Position numbers and translations under genes: made by a program. DNA of 26,279 bases from an uncultured Bacilli bacterium (GTDB lineage: Bacteria; Bacillota_I; Bacilli_A; RF39; UBA660): contig CAKORG010000014.1 in assembly GCA_934101495.1 (NCBI GenBank), positions 1 through 26,279 on the forward strand. The letters run 5' to 3'. The notes beneath the pieces are model-generated. The model worked only from the letters and a program-made list of their open reading frames with translations, had not been told where the DNA came from and did no database searches. Each line of letters begins with the position of its first letter. The stretch's first letter is position 1. Shown here piece by piece: positions 15,752 to 23,295 of this stretch.

Positions 15752-17338
15752 ATGAAAAAGAATAAAAAAATAATAATTATCATCGGGGTTATAATAGGTT
15801 TACTTGTAATAGGTACTGCAGTGTTTTTAATATTTAAAAAGAATAATTTTTCAACTGTTGATACTAGTGTAAAAAATAGTAATTCAGAGTATAGAATAGA
15901 TGATAATGCCTTAAGTAGTTTTGATTTATATTTTATGCAAAAAGAAAATAATGGTAAGAATAAGGTTTATAGTCCACTTTCTATTAAATATGCCTTAAGT
16001 ATGCTAAAAGATGGGGCAGATGGAAATAGCAAAAAGCAAATAGAAAATATTATTGGTGATTATAATCCCAAAAAATATCCAAATAGTAGTAATGTATCTC
16101 TTGCAAATGGCATGTTTATTAGAAATGACTATAAAAAGAATGTTAAAGATGAATATGTAAATTTGCTTAAAGAAAAATATAATGCAGAAATAATATATGA
16201 TGCTTTTAAGACTCCAGATAATATTAATAAATGGATAAATGATAAGACTCTTGGTCTAATACCTAATATGCTTGATGATACAAAGGATTATTTGTTTTTC
16301 TTAGTTAATGCTTTAGGTATTGATATGGATTGGAAATATGTTATTCAGCCCGTACCAGAAGGAATCCTTTATGATGAAGAACATTCCTCATATTATGATG
16401 CTTTCTCAGTATCTTATCCTCATGAAGATTATTATACTGGTGTATCTTGGTTAGACTCAAATTTTTATAGATATATTAAGTTTAATAATCAAACTTTAGT
16501 TAATGGGTTAGAAATAGCATCATCAATTAATAATTATGATATTGTAAGTGAGCTTGGTGAAGCAAATATTCGCAAAACTGTCGGAGATGCTTACGATAAA
16601 TGGAAATCTGAAGGTAATTGTGATCCCAGTGATTATGAAGATACAAATGTATTTTTAAATAGATATATTAAAGAAATTGATGAAGGCTATAAAGATGTAG
16701 GTTCATCCACAGATTATACTTTTTATGTTGATGATGACATAAAAGTATTCCAAAAAGATTTAAAGAGTTATAATGGATTGTCCCTTGAATATATTGGTTT
16801 TATGCCAAAGAATATTTCACTTGATAAATTTGTTAAAAACATTGATGCAAATAAACTTAATAATTACATAAGCAAATTAAAAACTATTGAACTTAATAAT
16901 TTTACAAAAGGAAAAATTACAAGAATTACAGGACTTATGCCAATATTTAAATTTGAATATGAACTTGAACTTCAAAAAGATTTGGAATTTCTCGGAGTTA
17001 CAAATGTTTTTATTCCAAATCATGCTAATTTAGTTAATTTAAGTAGTGATAAAAGTTTATATATAAATGAAGTAAAACATAAAGCTAACATTGAATTTTC
17101 TAATGAAGGTATCAAGGCTGCTGCTGCAACTATAGTTGGTGGAGCTGGTGATGTAAATTGTTCATTTGAATATAAATACGATGTTCCAGTTGAAGAAATA
17201 GACATTACTTTTGATAAGTCTTATATGTTCTTAATTCGTGATAAAAATACTAAAGAAGTATGGTTCGCTGGTACTGTTTATGAACCAATTAGTTGTGAAG
17301 AAAGCAAAAGCTGTTTCATTAATGACAATCCAATGTAA
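15752..17338 (+). CDS. Membrane-anchored serpin (serine protease inhibitor family)
   Basis: 528 residues against about 370-420 for most serpins. A basic start and one hydrophobic segment (7-28) predict export with a membrane anchor. Serpin landmarks: FDLYF then YSPLSIKYALSMLKDGADG (about 57-91), INKWINDKTLGLIPNML (158-174), the NAL-x5-W segment (186-194), GFMPKNISLDKFV, and the hinge signature VKHKANIEFSNEGIKAAAAT (441-460), ending in YMFLIRDKNTKEVWFAGTV. The Ala-rich hinge fits inhibitory serpins, though P14 is Ile rather than Thr/Ser. Two oddities: about 110-120 extra residues between 200 and 325, and a reactive loop about 12 residues longer than alpha-1-antitrypsin, so the P1 residue cannot be assigned. 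GAAAGG precedes the ATG. Probable last gene of polA-mutM-serpin. Confidence 0.88.
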   Translation: MKKNKKIIIIIGVIIGLLVIGTAVFLIFKKNNFSTVDTSVKNSNSEYRIDDNALSSFDLYFMQKENNGKNKVYSPLSIKYALSMLKDGADGNSKKQIENIIGDYNPKKYPNSSNVSLANGMFIRNDYKKNVKDEYVNLLKEKYNAEIIYDAFKTPDNINKWINDKTLGLIPNMLDDTKDYLFFLVNALGIDMDWKYVIQPVPEGILYDEEHSSYYDAFSVSYPHEDYYTGVSWLDSNFYRYIKFNNQTLVNGLEIASSINNYDIVSELGEANIRKTVGDAYDKWKSEGNCDPSDYEDTNVFLNRYIKEIDEGYKDVGSSTDYTFYVDDDIKVFQKDLKSYNGLSLEYIGFMPKNISLDKFVKNIDANKLNNYISKLKTIELNNFTKGKITRITGLMPIFKFEYELELQKDLEFLGVTNVFIPNHANLVNLSSDKSLYINEVKHKANIEFSNEGIKAAAATIVGGAGDVNCSFEYKYDVPVEEIDITFDKSYMFLIRDKNTKEVWFAGTVYEPISCEESKSCFINDNPM

Positions 17339-17355
17339 AGTTTAATACTAGATAC

Positions 17356-17384
17356 TTGTAGTTTATAAAAATAGTTGATATACT
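17356..17384 (+). promoter_or_regulatory. Strong sigma-A-type promoter of the 30-residue peptide gene
   Basis: TTGTAG (17356-17361), 17-bp spacer, TATACT (17379-17384). It lies 18 bp after the serpin stop. RNA would start near 17391, 11 nt before the ATG at 17402. Confidence 0.7.
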
Positions 17385-17401
17385 AATAAAGTGAATGTGA
17401 A

Positions 17402-17494
17402 ATGAAAGATAATAATAAAATAAATATAACAAGTATATCAGTTATTAGTTTAGTTTTACTAGTGATATATATATCTGTTATGTTAGTATTTTAA
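17402..17494 (+). CDS. 30-residue single-helix membrane peptide
   Basis: A short frame of 30 codons: polar start MKDNNKINITS, then about 19 hydrophobic residues (SVISLVLLVIYISVMLVF) to the stop at 17492-17494. It lies exactly between a good promoter (17356-17384) and a strong terminator whose stem begins inside the stop codon, giving a predicted RNA of about 130 nt. The layout resembles type I toxin genes and other stand-alone small membrane proteins. Only a weak ribosome site (GTGAA just upstream) is present, which is also seen in repressed toxin messages. I found no convincing antisense promoter, so toxin status is inference; a non-coding small RNA is the alternative. Confidence 0.5.
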   Translation: MKDNNKINITSISVISLVLLVIYISVMLVF

Positions 17495-17520
17495 AGTACT
17501 CGTTGTTGAGTACTTTTTTT
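17493..17520 (+). terminator. Strong terminator after the small peptide gene
   Basis: Perfect 9-bp stem AAAGTACTC / GAGTACTTT (17493-17501 with 17508-17516), loop GTTGTT, T run to 17520. The left arm includes the last two bases of the peptide stop codon. It could also end serpin operon read-through, as no other hairpin follows the serpin. Confidence 0.92.
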
Positions 17521-17601
17521 ATGTAATATTTTTAAAAAACACTAATTCTTTGTAACAAAAGATTGCCCATAAGTTCTAGGTAAAACCCGCATTTTTAAAA
17601 T

Positions 17602-17622
17602 AAATGTCGATGCATGTCGACC
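17602..17622. repeat. GC-richer short direct/inverted repeat upstream of the nuclease-family gene
   Basis: ATGTCGA occurs twice with 3 bp between copies, and the same bases contain GTCGA / TCGAC as inverted arms. It stands out in this A+T-rich spacer and lies about 10 bp upstream of the -35 box at 17631, a typical operator position. The rest of 17521-17630 shows nothing I can assign. Confidence 0.45.
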
Positions 17623-17630
17623 GATTTTTC

Positions 17631-17660
17631 TTGACTTTTTTTGTATGGTGAACTTAGAAT
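17631..17660 (+). promoter_or_regulatory. Sigma-A-type promoter of the PD-(D/E)XK-family gene
   Basis: TTGACT (17631-17636), 18-bp spacer, TAGAAT (17655-17660). RNA would start near 17667, just before AAAGGAGG. Confidence 0.6.
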
Positions 17661-17688
17661 AGAGTCTTATACAAAGGAGGAAAATTTT

Positions 17689-18276
17689 ATGGTAAATGAT
17701 ATTAAAGAAAAAACATTTTATGGATTTAATTATGATAAAATGTTTAAGGCTATATTCGTCGGAGAGGATAAGAAAAAAACAGATTTATTATGTGCACTTT
17801 TAAGTGAATGTTTAGAAACTAAAATTGATAGAATAATAAAGTTTATTCCTGTTGAACTAAATGCCCGAAGAAAAAAAGAAAGGTATAAAAGAGTTGATTT
17901 ACTTCTTGAAGCTGGAAAACGAAAAATTAATCTAGAGTTAAACTCTACTTATAATGAAGAAGACAAAATAAGAAATATGAATTATTATTTTTCTTTCTGT
18001 AGTCAATATACTATCGCCGGAGAAAAATATGATATTGAGTCAGAATTCATTCATATATCTCTCAATTACAATATAAGGAAAGATACTCCATTAATAAAAT
18101 GCTATACCATATATGATAAAAGCCACGATGAAGAACTTGACTCAAGGTTCAAATATTATGAAATTAATGTTGAAAAGTTTGCAAAGTTTTGGTATGATAA
18201 TGACATAGAAAGCATTAAGAAAGTACCTATTCTAGCTATCATAGGTATAAAAGATGAAGTTGAAATAGAAAATTGA
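17689..18276 (+). CDS. Short PD-(D/E)XK nuclease family transposase-like protein (Rpn/PDDEXK_2 group)
   Basis: 195 residues. FNYDKMFKAIFVGEDKKKTDLLCALLSECL at the N terminus (in family terms, the D-x-x-FK helix) and RVDLLLEAGKRKINLELN with the Asp and the E-x-N strand are typical of the PD-(D/E)XK-type Rpn/YhgA-like proteins annotated as recombination-promoting nucleases or putative transposases. The last position of the E-x-K motif is Asn here; many members have Gln or Asn there. Typical members run about 280-310 residues; this one stops after the conserved core, with no continuation in any downstream frame, so it may be a natural short form or C-terminally truncated. Start at ATG 17689 with AAAGGAGG 8 nt upstream and its own promoter and terminator. 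Confidence 0.75.
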   Translation: MVNDIKEKTFYGFNYDKMFKAIFVGEDKKKTDLLCALLSECLETKIDRIIKFIPVELNARRKKERYKRVDLLLEAGKRKINLELNSTYNEEDKIRNMNYYFSFCSQYTIAGEKYDIESEFIHISLNYNIRKDTPLIKCYTIYDKSHDEELDSRFKYYEINVEKFAKFWYDNDIESIKKVPILAIIGIKDEVEIEN

Positions 18277-18328
18277 ATAAATAATATTAAAAATAAATAT
18301 ATTAATAATTAAATAAATCATAACCAAC

Positions 18329-18369
18329 CGATAGAGAATTAATAGTTATTAATTTTCTATCGTTTTTTT
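18329..18369 (+). terminator. Strong terminator after the PD-(D/E)XK-family gene
   Basis: 15-bp stem (18329-18343 with 18348-18362, one G-T wobble) starting CGATAGA and closing TCTATCG, loop AGTT, seven T. The 52 bp between the gene stop and the stem are A+T-rich with nothing assignable. Confidence 0.93.
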
Positions 18370-18370
18370 C

Positions 18371-18399
18371 TTTGTTTTTTTCTTTTCGTATGATATAAT
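18371..18399 (+). promoter_or_regulatory. Promoter of the yqeG-yqeH-mutL-yceD-rpmF operon
   Basis: TTTGTT (18371-18376), 17-bp spacer that ends in TGA, consensus TATAAT (18394-18399), so an extended -10. Leader of about 18 nt. Confidence 0.7.
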
Positions 18400-18423
18400 T
18401 TTAGAAGAAAAGAGAGTGATACT

Positions 18424-18945
18424 ATGCTTGATTATTTTATCCCTGATATATACGCACAAAGCATTTATACAATAAACTATAAAAAATTAAAGAAAAATGG
18501 TATTAAATGTTTATTGTTTGATTTAGATAATACTATTACTCCTTATAAAGTTACAGAACCAGATCAAAAAGTTAAAGAATTAATTGCCAGATTAGAAACA
18601 GATTTTAAAGTAATTATTGTGTCTAATAGTGGTAAAAATAGACTTAGACCATTTAAAGAAAAATTAAATGTTGATGTTGCTTTTAGTAGTAAAAAACCAT
18701 TAAAAACTAAATATAAAAAGATACTTTCTTTATATAAATTTAAGATAGATGAAGTAGCTTGTATTGGTGACCAACTACTAACAGATATACTTGGTGCTAA
18801 TAGAATGGGGTTTACTAGTATATTAGTAAACAGAGTGGCTAAATATGAAATGTTTCCAACTAAAGTAAATAGGTTTATAGAAAAAAGAATATTAAATAAA
18901 TTGGCTAAAAAAAATATTCTTGTATGTGGGGTGTATTATGACTAA
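18424..18945 (+). CDS. yqeG: YqeG-family HAD phosphatase
   Basis: 173 residues. HAD motif I FDLDNTITP (D33, D35), motif II IIVSNSG, a conserved Lys in SSKKPLKTKY, and motif III IGDQLLTDILGANRMG. N-terminal DYFIPDIYAQSIYTINY is the YqeG-specific lead. The substrate is not established; the family is regularly linked to YqeH and ribosome assembly. GAGAGTGAT precedes the ATG. It is the first gene of an overlapping operon; yqeH begins 8 nt before its stop. Confidence 0.93.
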   Translation: MLDYFIPDIYAQSIYTINYKKLKKNGIKCLLFDLDNTITPYKVTEPDQKVKELIARLETDFKVIIVSNSGKNRLRPFKEKLNVDVAFSSKKPLKTKYKKILSLYKFKIDEVACIGDQLLTDILGANRMGFTSILVNRVAKYEMFPTKVNRFIEKRILNKLAKKNILVCGVYYD

Positions 18946-19852
18946 ATGTAAGGGCTGTGGAATAACACTTCAAACTGAAAATAAAAATGATGTTGGTTAT
19001 ACACCAGATATAAAAAATGAATTATGTGAAAGATGCTTTAAACTTAAAAATTATAATGTTTTAACAAATACAGGAGTTAAAATTGATAATGAAAAGTTAA
19101 TTGAAAAAATAAATAAGTTAGATGTTTTTGTTTTCTTTTTAACAGATTTTATAAATTTGGATAATAGTGTAATAGAATATTATAAAAAGATAAAAAGTAA
19201 AAAAGTAATGATACTTACTAAAGCTGATATTATACCTAGGAATATTAAATATAATAAACTTATAGAAAATATTAAAGATTTATATGAAATAAGAGAGGAT
19301 ATAATTCTTACAAGTAGTAAAAAGAAACTTAATATAAGTACGATAACAAATTTATGCTTAGAAAATAAGAATGTTATTTTTGTAGGATTTACAAATGCTG
19401 GCAAGAGTAGTTTGATCAATAGTTTAACTGGAAGTGATATTACAGTAAGTAATTCTCAGAATACTACCCAAGAGTTAATTAAACTAAATGTCCATGGCGT
19501 AACTATTTATGATGCTCCAGGACTTATGGATGATGTAAATAGAGAAAATATTCCTAAAAGTAGTATCAATCCTCGTTCATATCAGCTTCCAAGCAAACAT
19601 TACCTTTCTATTAATGGTATAAAATTAAATATTAAAGAAAATAGTAATTTTACTATTTATGTTGGTAATGAAGTGGAAATTTTAAGAAGAAAAGAACATG
19701 AAAATGTAGAATGTAATATCATTGTACCTAAAAATAGCGATGTTGTATTAAAAGGTTTAGGTTTTATTAAATTTAGTAATACTACTTTAATTAGTTTATC
19801 AAGTAATGATTATGAAATAAGACCTTCAATAATTGGTGATAGTCATGACTAA
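18938..19852 (+). CDS. yqeH: YqeH, circularly permuted ribosome-biogenesis GTPase
   Basis: 304 residues, shorter than the 366 of Bacillus YqeH. An N-terminal treble-clef zinc site C4-x2-C7 and C30-x2-C33 is followed by G motifs in permuted order: TKADIIPR (G4) and SSKKK (G5) before FVGFTNAGKSSLINSL (G1), TTQE (G2) and DAPGL (G3). YqeH acts in assembly of the 30S subunit. The start is ATG 18938 (MTKCKGC), overlapping yqeG by the 8 nt ATGACTAA; the upstream in-frame extension lacks a ribosome site. The C-terminal region after the GTPase core is reduced. mutL follows with the same 8-nt overlap. Confidence 0.93.
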   Translation: MTKCKGCGITLQTENKNDVGYTPDIKNELCERCFKLKNYNVLTNTGVKIDNEKLIEKINKLDVFVFFLTDFINLDNSVIEYYKKIKSKKVMILTKADIIPRNIKYNKLIENIKDLYEIREDIILTSSKKKLNISTITNLCLENKNVIFVGFTNAGKSSLINSLTGSDITVSNSQNTTQELIKLNVHGVTIYDAPGLMDDVNRENIPKSSINPRSYQLPSKHYLSINGIKLNIKENSNFTIYVGNEVEILRRKEHENVECNIIVPKNSDVVLKGLGFIKFSNTTLISLSSNDYEIRPSIIGDSHD

Positions 19853-21587
19853 GATCAGGGTAATGAGTGAAAACTTGGCTAATAAAATAGCTGCTGGTGA
19901 AGTTGTTGAAAAATGTGCTTCAGTTTTAAAGGAACTTGTGGAAAATTCTTTGGATGCCGGAGGAACTAACATTAAGGTAAATTTGGTAAGTGGTGGCTTA
20001 AAAGAGATAAGTGTTATTGATAATGGTGTAGGTATGGATAGAGAAGATGCGTGTTTAGCTTTTTATAGACATGCCACTAGTAAAATATATAAAGATGATG
20101 ATTTATTCTTTATTGAAACTCTTGGGTTTCGTGGTGAAGCTTTAGCTAGTATTGCTAGTGTTTCAGAAGTAGAACTTATAACATGTAATGGTGAAGTTGG
20201 AACTCGTGTTCATATAAAGGGTGGTGAAACTCTAGAAGTTGAGGATGCACCAGCAAGAATTGGAACAGAAATTCATGTAACTAATATATTTTATAATACA
20301 CCAGCTAGGCTTAAATATCTAAAAAGTGAAGTAACTGAACTTAATAATTGTACTCAGTTTATTGAAAAATTAGCATTATCTAGACCCGATGTTGCCTTTA
20401 CTTTAACAAATAATGATAGAGTTGTGGTAAAATCAAGTGGAAGTGGTAATTTACTTAAGACAATTCATGAAATATATGGACTTAATGTATCAAGTAATAT
20501 GTTAGAAATAAAATGTGCATCAGATGATTTTGAAGTTACGGGTTTTGTATCTAAGCCAAGTATCTTAAAGAAAAACAGAAATCATTTTAATATATTTATA
20601 AATGGTAGAATAGTTAGAAATAACGATATAAATAGAGCAATAAATGATGCATATAATACATATAAGCATGAAGGATTTTATCCGATTACAGTACTTAATA
20701 TTTATACAGATCCAACACTTGTTGATGTAAATATTCATCCCACTAAACAAGAAGTAAAACTAAGTAAAACTGAAGAATTAACAGATTTAATTTATCAAAC
20801 TATTAAAAAAGTTTTATATAATAATTTGTTAGTGCCAGATGCTATACTTGATGAAGCTAATAATGATATCAAGGATAATTTTATAGAGCCAAGTGTTTAT
20901 GAAAGTAAAAAAGAAGAAATAGATGCAAAGCCAGAAGTTATTGTTCAAACATTTTTAGATATTGGCTCTGAAAAAGAAGAAGTAGTTAAGAATGAAGAAT
21001 TCAAAAGCTTAAAATTATATCCCGTTGGTCAAGTTCATGGTACATATATAATTGCTGAAAATGAAGATGGTATGTTTATACTTGATCAACATGCAGCTCA
21101 TGAAAGAGTAAATTATGAAATGATTACTAAACAGTTTAAAGAAGAAAAGGTAAGCTTTACAGATATGCTTGTACCTATGAAATTTGAATTGTCTACGAGT
21201 GATTATAATCTGTTTATGGATAAAAAAGAAATTTTAGAAAACTTAGGATTTGCTATTGAAGAATTTGGTATAAATACAGTGCTTATTAAAAGTCATCCCA
21301 CATGGCTTAAAGAAAACTATGAGGGAGATAATCTTAAATATATTGTGGATTTAGTAATTGAAATGGGGAAAAACTTTAATAAAGATAAGTTTTTAGATAG
21401 TTTAGCCAAGATGGTAAGTTGTAAAATGAGTGTTAAAGCAAATGAACATTTAAGTATTAAGGAAATGGAAAAACTACTTGATGATTTAGTAAAATGTGAT
21501 AATCCATATAATTGTTGTCATGGAAGACCATCAATTATGAAATTTACAAATTATGAACTTGAAAAAATGTTTAGGAGGGTGTTATAA
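19845..21587 (+). CDS. mutL: DNA mismatch repair protein MutL (endonuclease type)
   Basis: 580 residues. GHKL ATPase N domain: IAAGEVVEKCASVLKELVENS with the catalytic Glu, LDAG, DNGVGM, RHATSKI, LGFRGEAL. The C-terminal domain carries the endonuclease motif DQHA-x2-E-x4-E (DQHAAHERVNYE), SCKMSVKA, and CCHGRP in place of the common CPHGRP. These mark the nicking MutL found in bacteria without MutH. Start at ATG 19845 (MTKIRVMSENLANK), overlapping yqeH by ATGACTAA; GGTGAT lies 5 nt upstream. mutS is not next to it, unlike many Firmicutes. The next gene starts within the TAATG of its stop. Confidence 0.97.
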   Translation: MTKIRVMSENLANKIAAGEVVEKCASVLKELVENSLDAGGTNIKVNLVSGGLKEISVIDNGVGMDREDACLAFYRHATSKIYKDDDLFFIETLGFRGEALASIASVSEVELITCNGEVGTRVHIKGGETLEVEDAPARIGTEIHVTNIFYNTPARLKYLKSEVTELNNCTQFIEKLALSRPDVAFTLTNNDRVVVKSSGSGNLLKTIHEIYGLNVSSNMLEIKCASDDFEVTGFVSKPSILKKNRNHFNIFINGRIVRNNDINRAINDAYNTYKHEGFYPITVLNIYTDPTLVDVNIHPTKQEVKLSKTEELTDLIYQTIKKVLYNNLLVPDAILDEANNDIKDNFIEPSVYESKKEEIDAKPEVIVQTFLDIGSEKEEVVKNEEFKSLKLYPVGQVHGTYIIAENEDGMFILDQHAAHERVNYEMITKQFKEEKVSFTDMLVPMKFELSTSDYNLFMDKKEILENLGFAIEEFGINTVLIKSHPTWLKENYEGDNLKYIVDLVIEMGKNFNKDKFLDSLAKMVSCKMSVKANEHLSIKEMEKLLDDLVKCDNPYNCCHGRPSIMKFTNYELEKMFRRVL

Positions 21588-22543
21588 TGCTTCCAGAAAA
21601 AAGAAAAAGATTAATAATAGGTTGTATTTCTGTTATAGTAATAATAGTGGTTGTTATATTACTTGGCAAACTTTCCTCATTTATTAAGAATAAAAATGAT
21701 GAAAATACGCAAAGAAATGATGATTATAGCAAAATATATGACTATATCGGGGTTACATTAGATGAAGATAATATTTATAAAATTTATGGTATTAATAAAA
21801 ATGAAGAAAAATATCTAGATGTTAAAACTTTTTATGAGGTTAAAGACATGATAAATATTGACAATAAAATAGTACTTTACTCAGATGCAGTTAATGAACT
21901 TAGATATGATAATAAAAAAGAAAAATTTTATTTCTATGAATTAGACAACTTTTATAACAAGTATAATAATGTAAAACTAGCACACGACTATATGGTAATT
22001 AGTGATGACAATAATACAAGTTATAAAAAATATGGTAGTAAAAAAACTGAAAATATTGAAAATATTAATAATTATATTGTTAGAGATAACAAAGTGTATT
22101 ATGCGAAAGATGAAAGTATATATGAATATAATATGGAAAACAAAAAAACAAAAAGAGTTATTATGTATGAAAAAGCAGATAATATAGAATTACTTGCAAT
22201 AAACGATAACTATCTATTCTATTTAAGAAATTACGAATTAAATGCATGTAGTTTAAAAGAGTTTTCTAATAATAACTTGAATATATTTGCGTTCTATAGT
22301 ATCTCTGATGATGACTTTCTCTCTATAAGGGGTAATACTTTAAATAACTATTCGATATCAAAAGGTGAATATACGTATAGCTATGATATGGAAGGCGAAA
22401 TAAATAACATAATTTATTTGGATAATAGCATTTTTTACTTAAGTTATGAAAACAATTATGTTATAATAGATATGAAATCTTCAAAAGTATGGAAGAATTT
22501 AAATAATGATTATATTTATTTAATGAAGGTGAGAAGTGCATGA
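21587..22543 (+). CDS. Membrane-anchored protein of unknown function, possible beta-propeller
   Basis: 318 residues: basic start (PEKRKR), one membrane segment (about 9-27), then an Asn/Lys/Tyr-rich domain expected outside the cell. Segments with the pattern NYIVRDNKVYYAKDESIYEYN, NDNYLFYLRNYELNACSL and LDNSIFYLSYENNYVIIDM recur about every 40-60 residues, each a strand pair around a hydrophobic-aromatic core, suggesting blades of a beta-propeller such as the DUF5050 type. I do not recognise a named family. It overlaps mutL by one base (TAATG, with AGGAGGG upstream) and yceD by four (ATGA), so it is firmly within the operon although its job is unrelated to repair or ribosomes as far as can be seen. 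Confidence 0.8.
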   Translation: MLPEKRKRLIIGCISVIVIIVVVILLGKLSSFIKNKNDENTQRNDDYSKIYDYIGVTLDEDNIYKIYGINKNEEKYLDVKTFYEVKDMINIDNKIVLYSDAVNELRYDNKKEKFYFYELDNFYNKYNNVKLAHDYMVISDDNNTSYKKYGSKKTENIENINNYIVRDNKVYYAKDESIYEYNMENKKTKRVIMYEKADNIELLAINDNYLFYLRNYELNACSLKEFSNNNLNIFAFYSISDDDFLSIRGNTLNNYSISKGEYTYSYDMEGEINNIIYLDNSIFYLSYENNYVIIDMKSSKVWKNLNNDYIYLMKVRSA

Positions 22544-23010
22544 AAATTAATTTGAATTTATTACCAATAAATATTGATGAAAAAGTTAAAATACCTGAAG
22601 AATTTTATAAAAATACGAGTATAAAATCTTTATCAGATATCAATGTAAATGGAGTCATTAAATATAATTTATCGGATGAAATTGAAATAATTTTAGATGT
22701 TGATGGTGAAATGACATTAAGTGATGCTATTACGAATGAACCTATAAAATACCCATTTTCTATTAAAATTGATGAAATTTTGACAGAAAATGATGCAAAT
22801 AATGAAAAATATTTTGAAAAAAGTCAGAATATACTTGATATAATCGAATTTTTATGGGAAAATATTGTATTGGAAGTTCCCATTCGGGTTACAGGTTCAG
22901 CTGGTGTCAATATGAAAGGCAATGGCTGGGAATTAAATAGTAAAAATGAAGATAATGGGTTAGATCCAAGATTTGAAAAATTAAATGAATTATTTAAAGG
23001 TGGTGAATAA
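22540..23010 (+). CDS. yceD: YceD/DUF177 family protein
   Basis: 156 residues. The position just before rpmF, the length, the acidic beta-rich middle and the end DPRFEKLNELF (compare DPRLAKLKEL in the family) support YceD/DUF177, known for linkage to rpmF and rRNA/ribosome functions. The C-x2-C motif seen in many members is missing: the corresponding region reads DGEMTLSDAITNEPIKY with no Cys. The ATG lies within the previous stop (ATGA) and AAGGTGAG precedes it. rpmF starts 2 nt after its stop. Confidence 0.85.
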   Translation: MKINLNLLPINIDEKVKIPEEFYKNTSIKSLSDINVNGVIKYNLSDEIEIILDVDGEMTLSDAITNEPIKYPFSIKIDEILTENDANNEKYFEKSQNILDIIEFLWENIVLEVPIRVTGSAGVNMKGNGWELNSKNEDNGLDPRFEKLNELFKGGE

Positions 23011-23012
23011 AC

Positions 23013-23201
23013 ATGGCAGTTCCTTTTAGAAGAACAAGTAAGACAAAAAAAAGAATGCGTAGAACTCATTTAAAGAAAGAAGTTGGAGCATTAACAAAAT
23101 GTTCTAAATGCGGTGCAACTTTAAGACCTCATAGAGCATGTACTAAGTGCGGAAATTACAATGGCAAAACTGTAATTGAAGTAACAAATGAAGAAAAATA
23201 G
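23013..23201 (+). CDS. rpmF: 50S ribosomal protein L32
   Basis: 62 residues. The MAVPFRRTSKTKKRMRRTHL start is the classic L32 lead (usually MAVPKRRTSK; position 5 is Phe here). The zinc ribbon is intact, C30-x2-C33 and C43-x2-C46, so this is the zinc-binding form. GGTGGTG overlaps the end of yceD. It closes the operon and is followed by a terminator. Confidence 0.98.
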   Translation: MAVPFRRTSKTKKRMRRTHLKKEVGALTKCSKCGATLRPHRACTKCGNYNGKTVIEVTNEEK

Positions 23202-23208
23202 AAAAAAT

Positions 23209-23242
23209 GCATAAAGAGGCAACTCAATTTTATGCTTTTTTT
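23209..23242 (+). terminator. Terminator after rpmF
   Basis: GCATAAA / TTTATGC (23209-23215 with 23229-23235) with an inner GAG-GCAA-CTC hairpin and GNRA-type loop, then a T run to 23242. Confidence 0.85.
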
Positions 23243-23243
23243 C

Positions 23244-23272
23244 TTGCATTTTATCATATTTTGTGATAATCT
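23244..23272 (+). promoter_or_regulatory. Sigma-A-type promoter of the 615-residue protein gene
   Basis: TTGCAT (23244-23249), 17-bp spacer, TAATCT (23267-23272), directly after the rpmF terminator. Confidence 0.6.
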
Positions 23273-23295
23273 AATAATAGAAGGGAAAATGAATT

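Noticed and set aside
17641..17688. TTG start for the PD-(D/E)XK-family gene
   Set aside because: It overlaps the promoter; ATG 17689 has AAAGGAGG 8 nt upstream.
19833..19844. TTG start for mutL
   Set aside because: The family start MTKI-x-V lies at ATG 19845 with GGTGAT before it.
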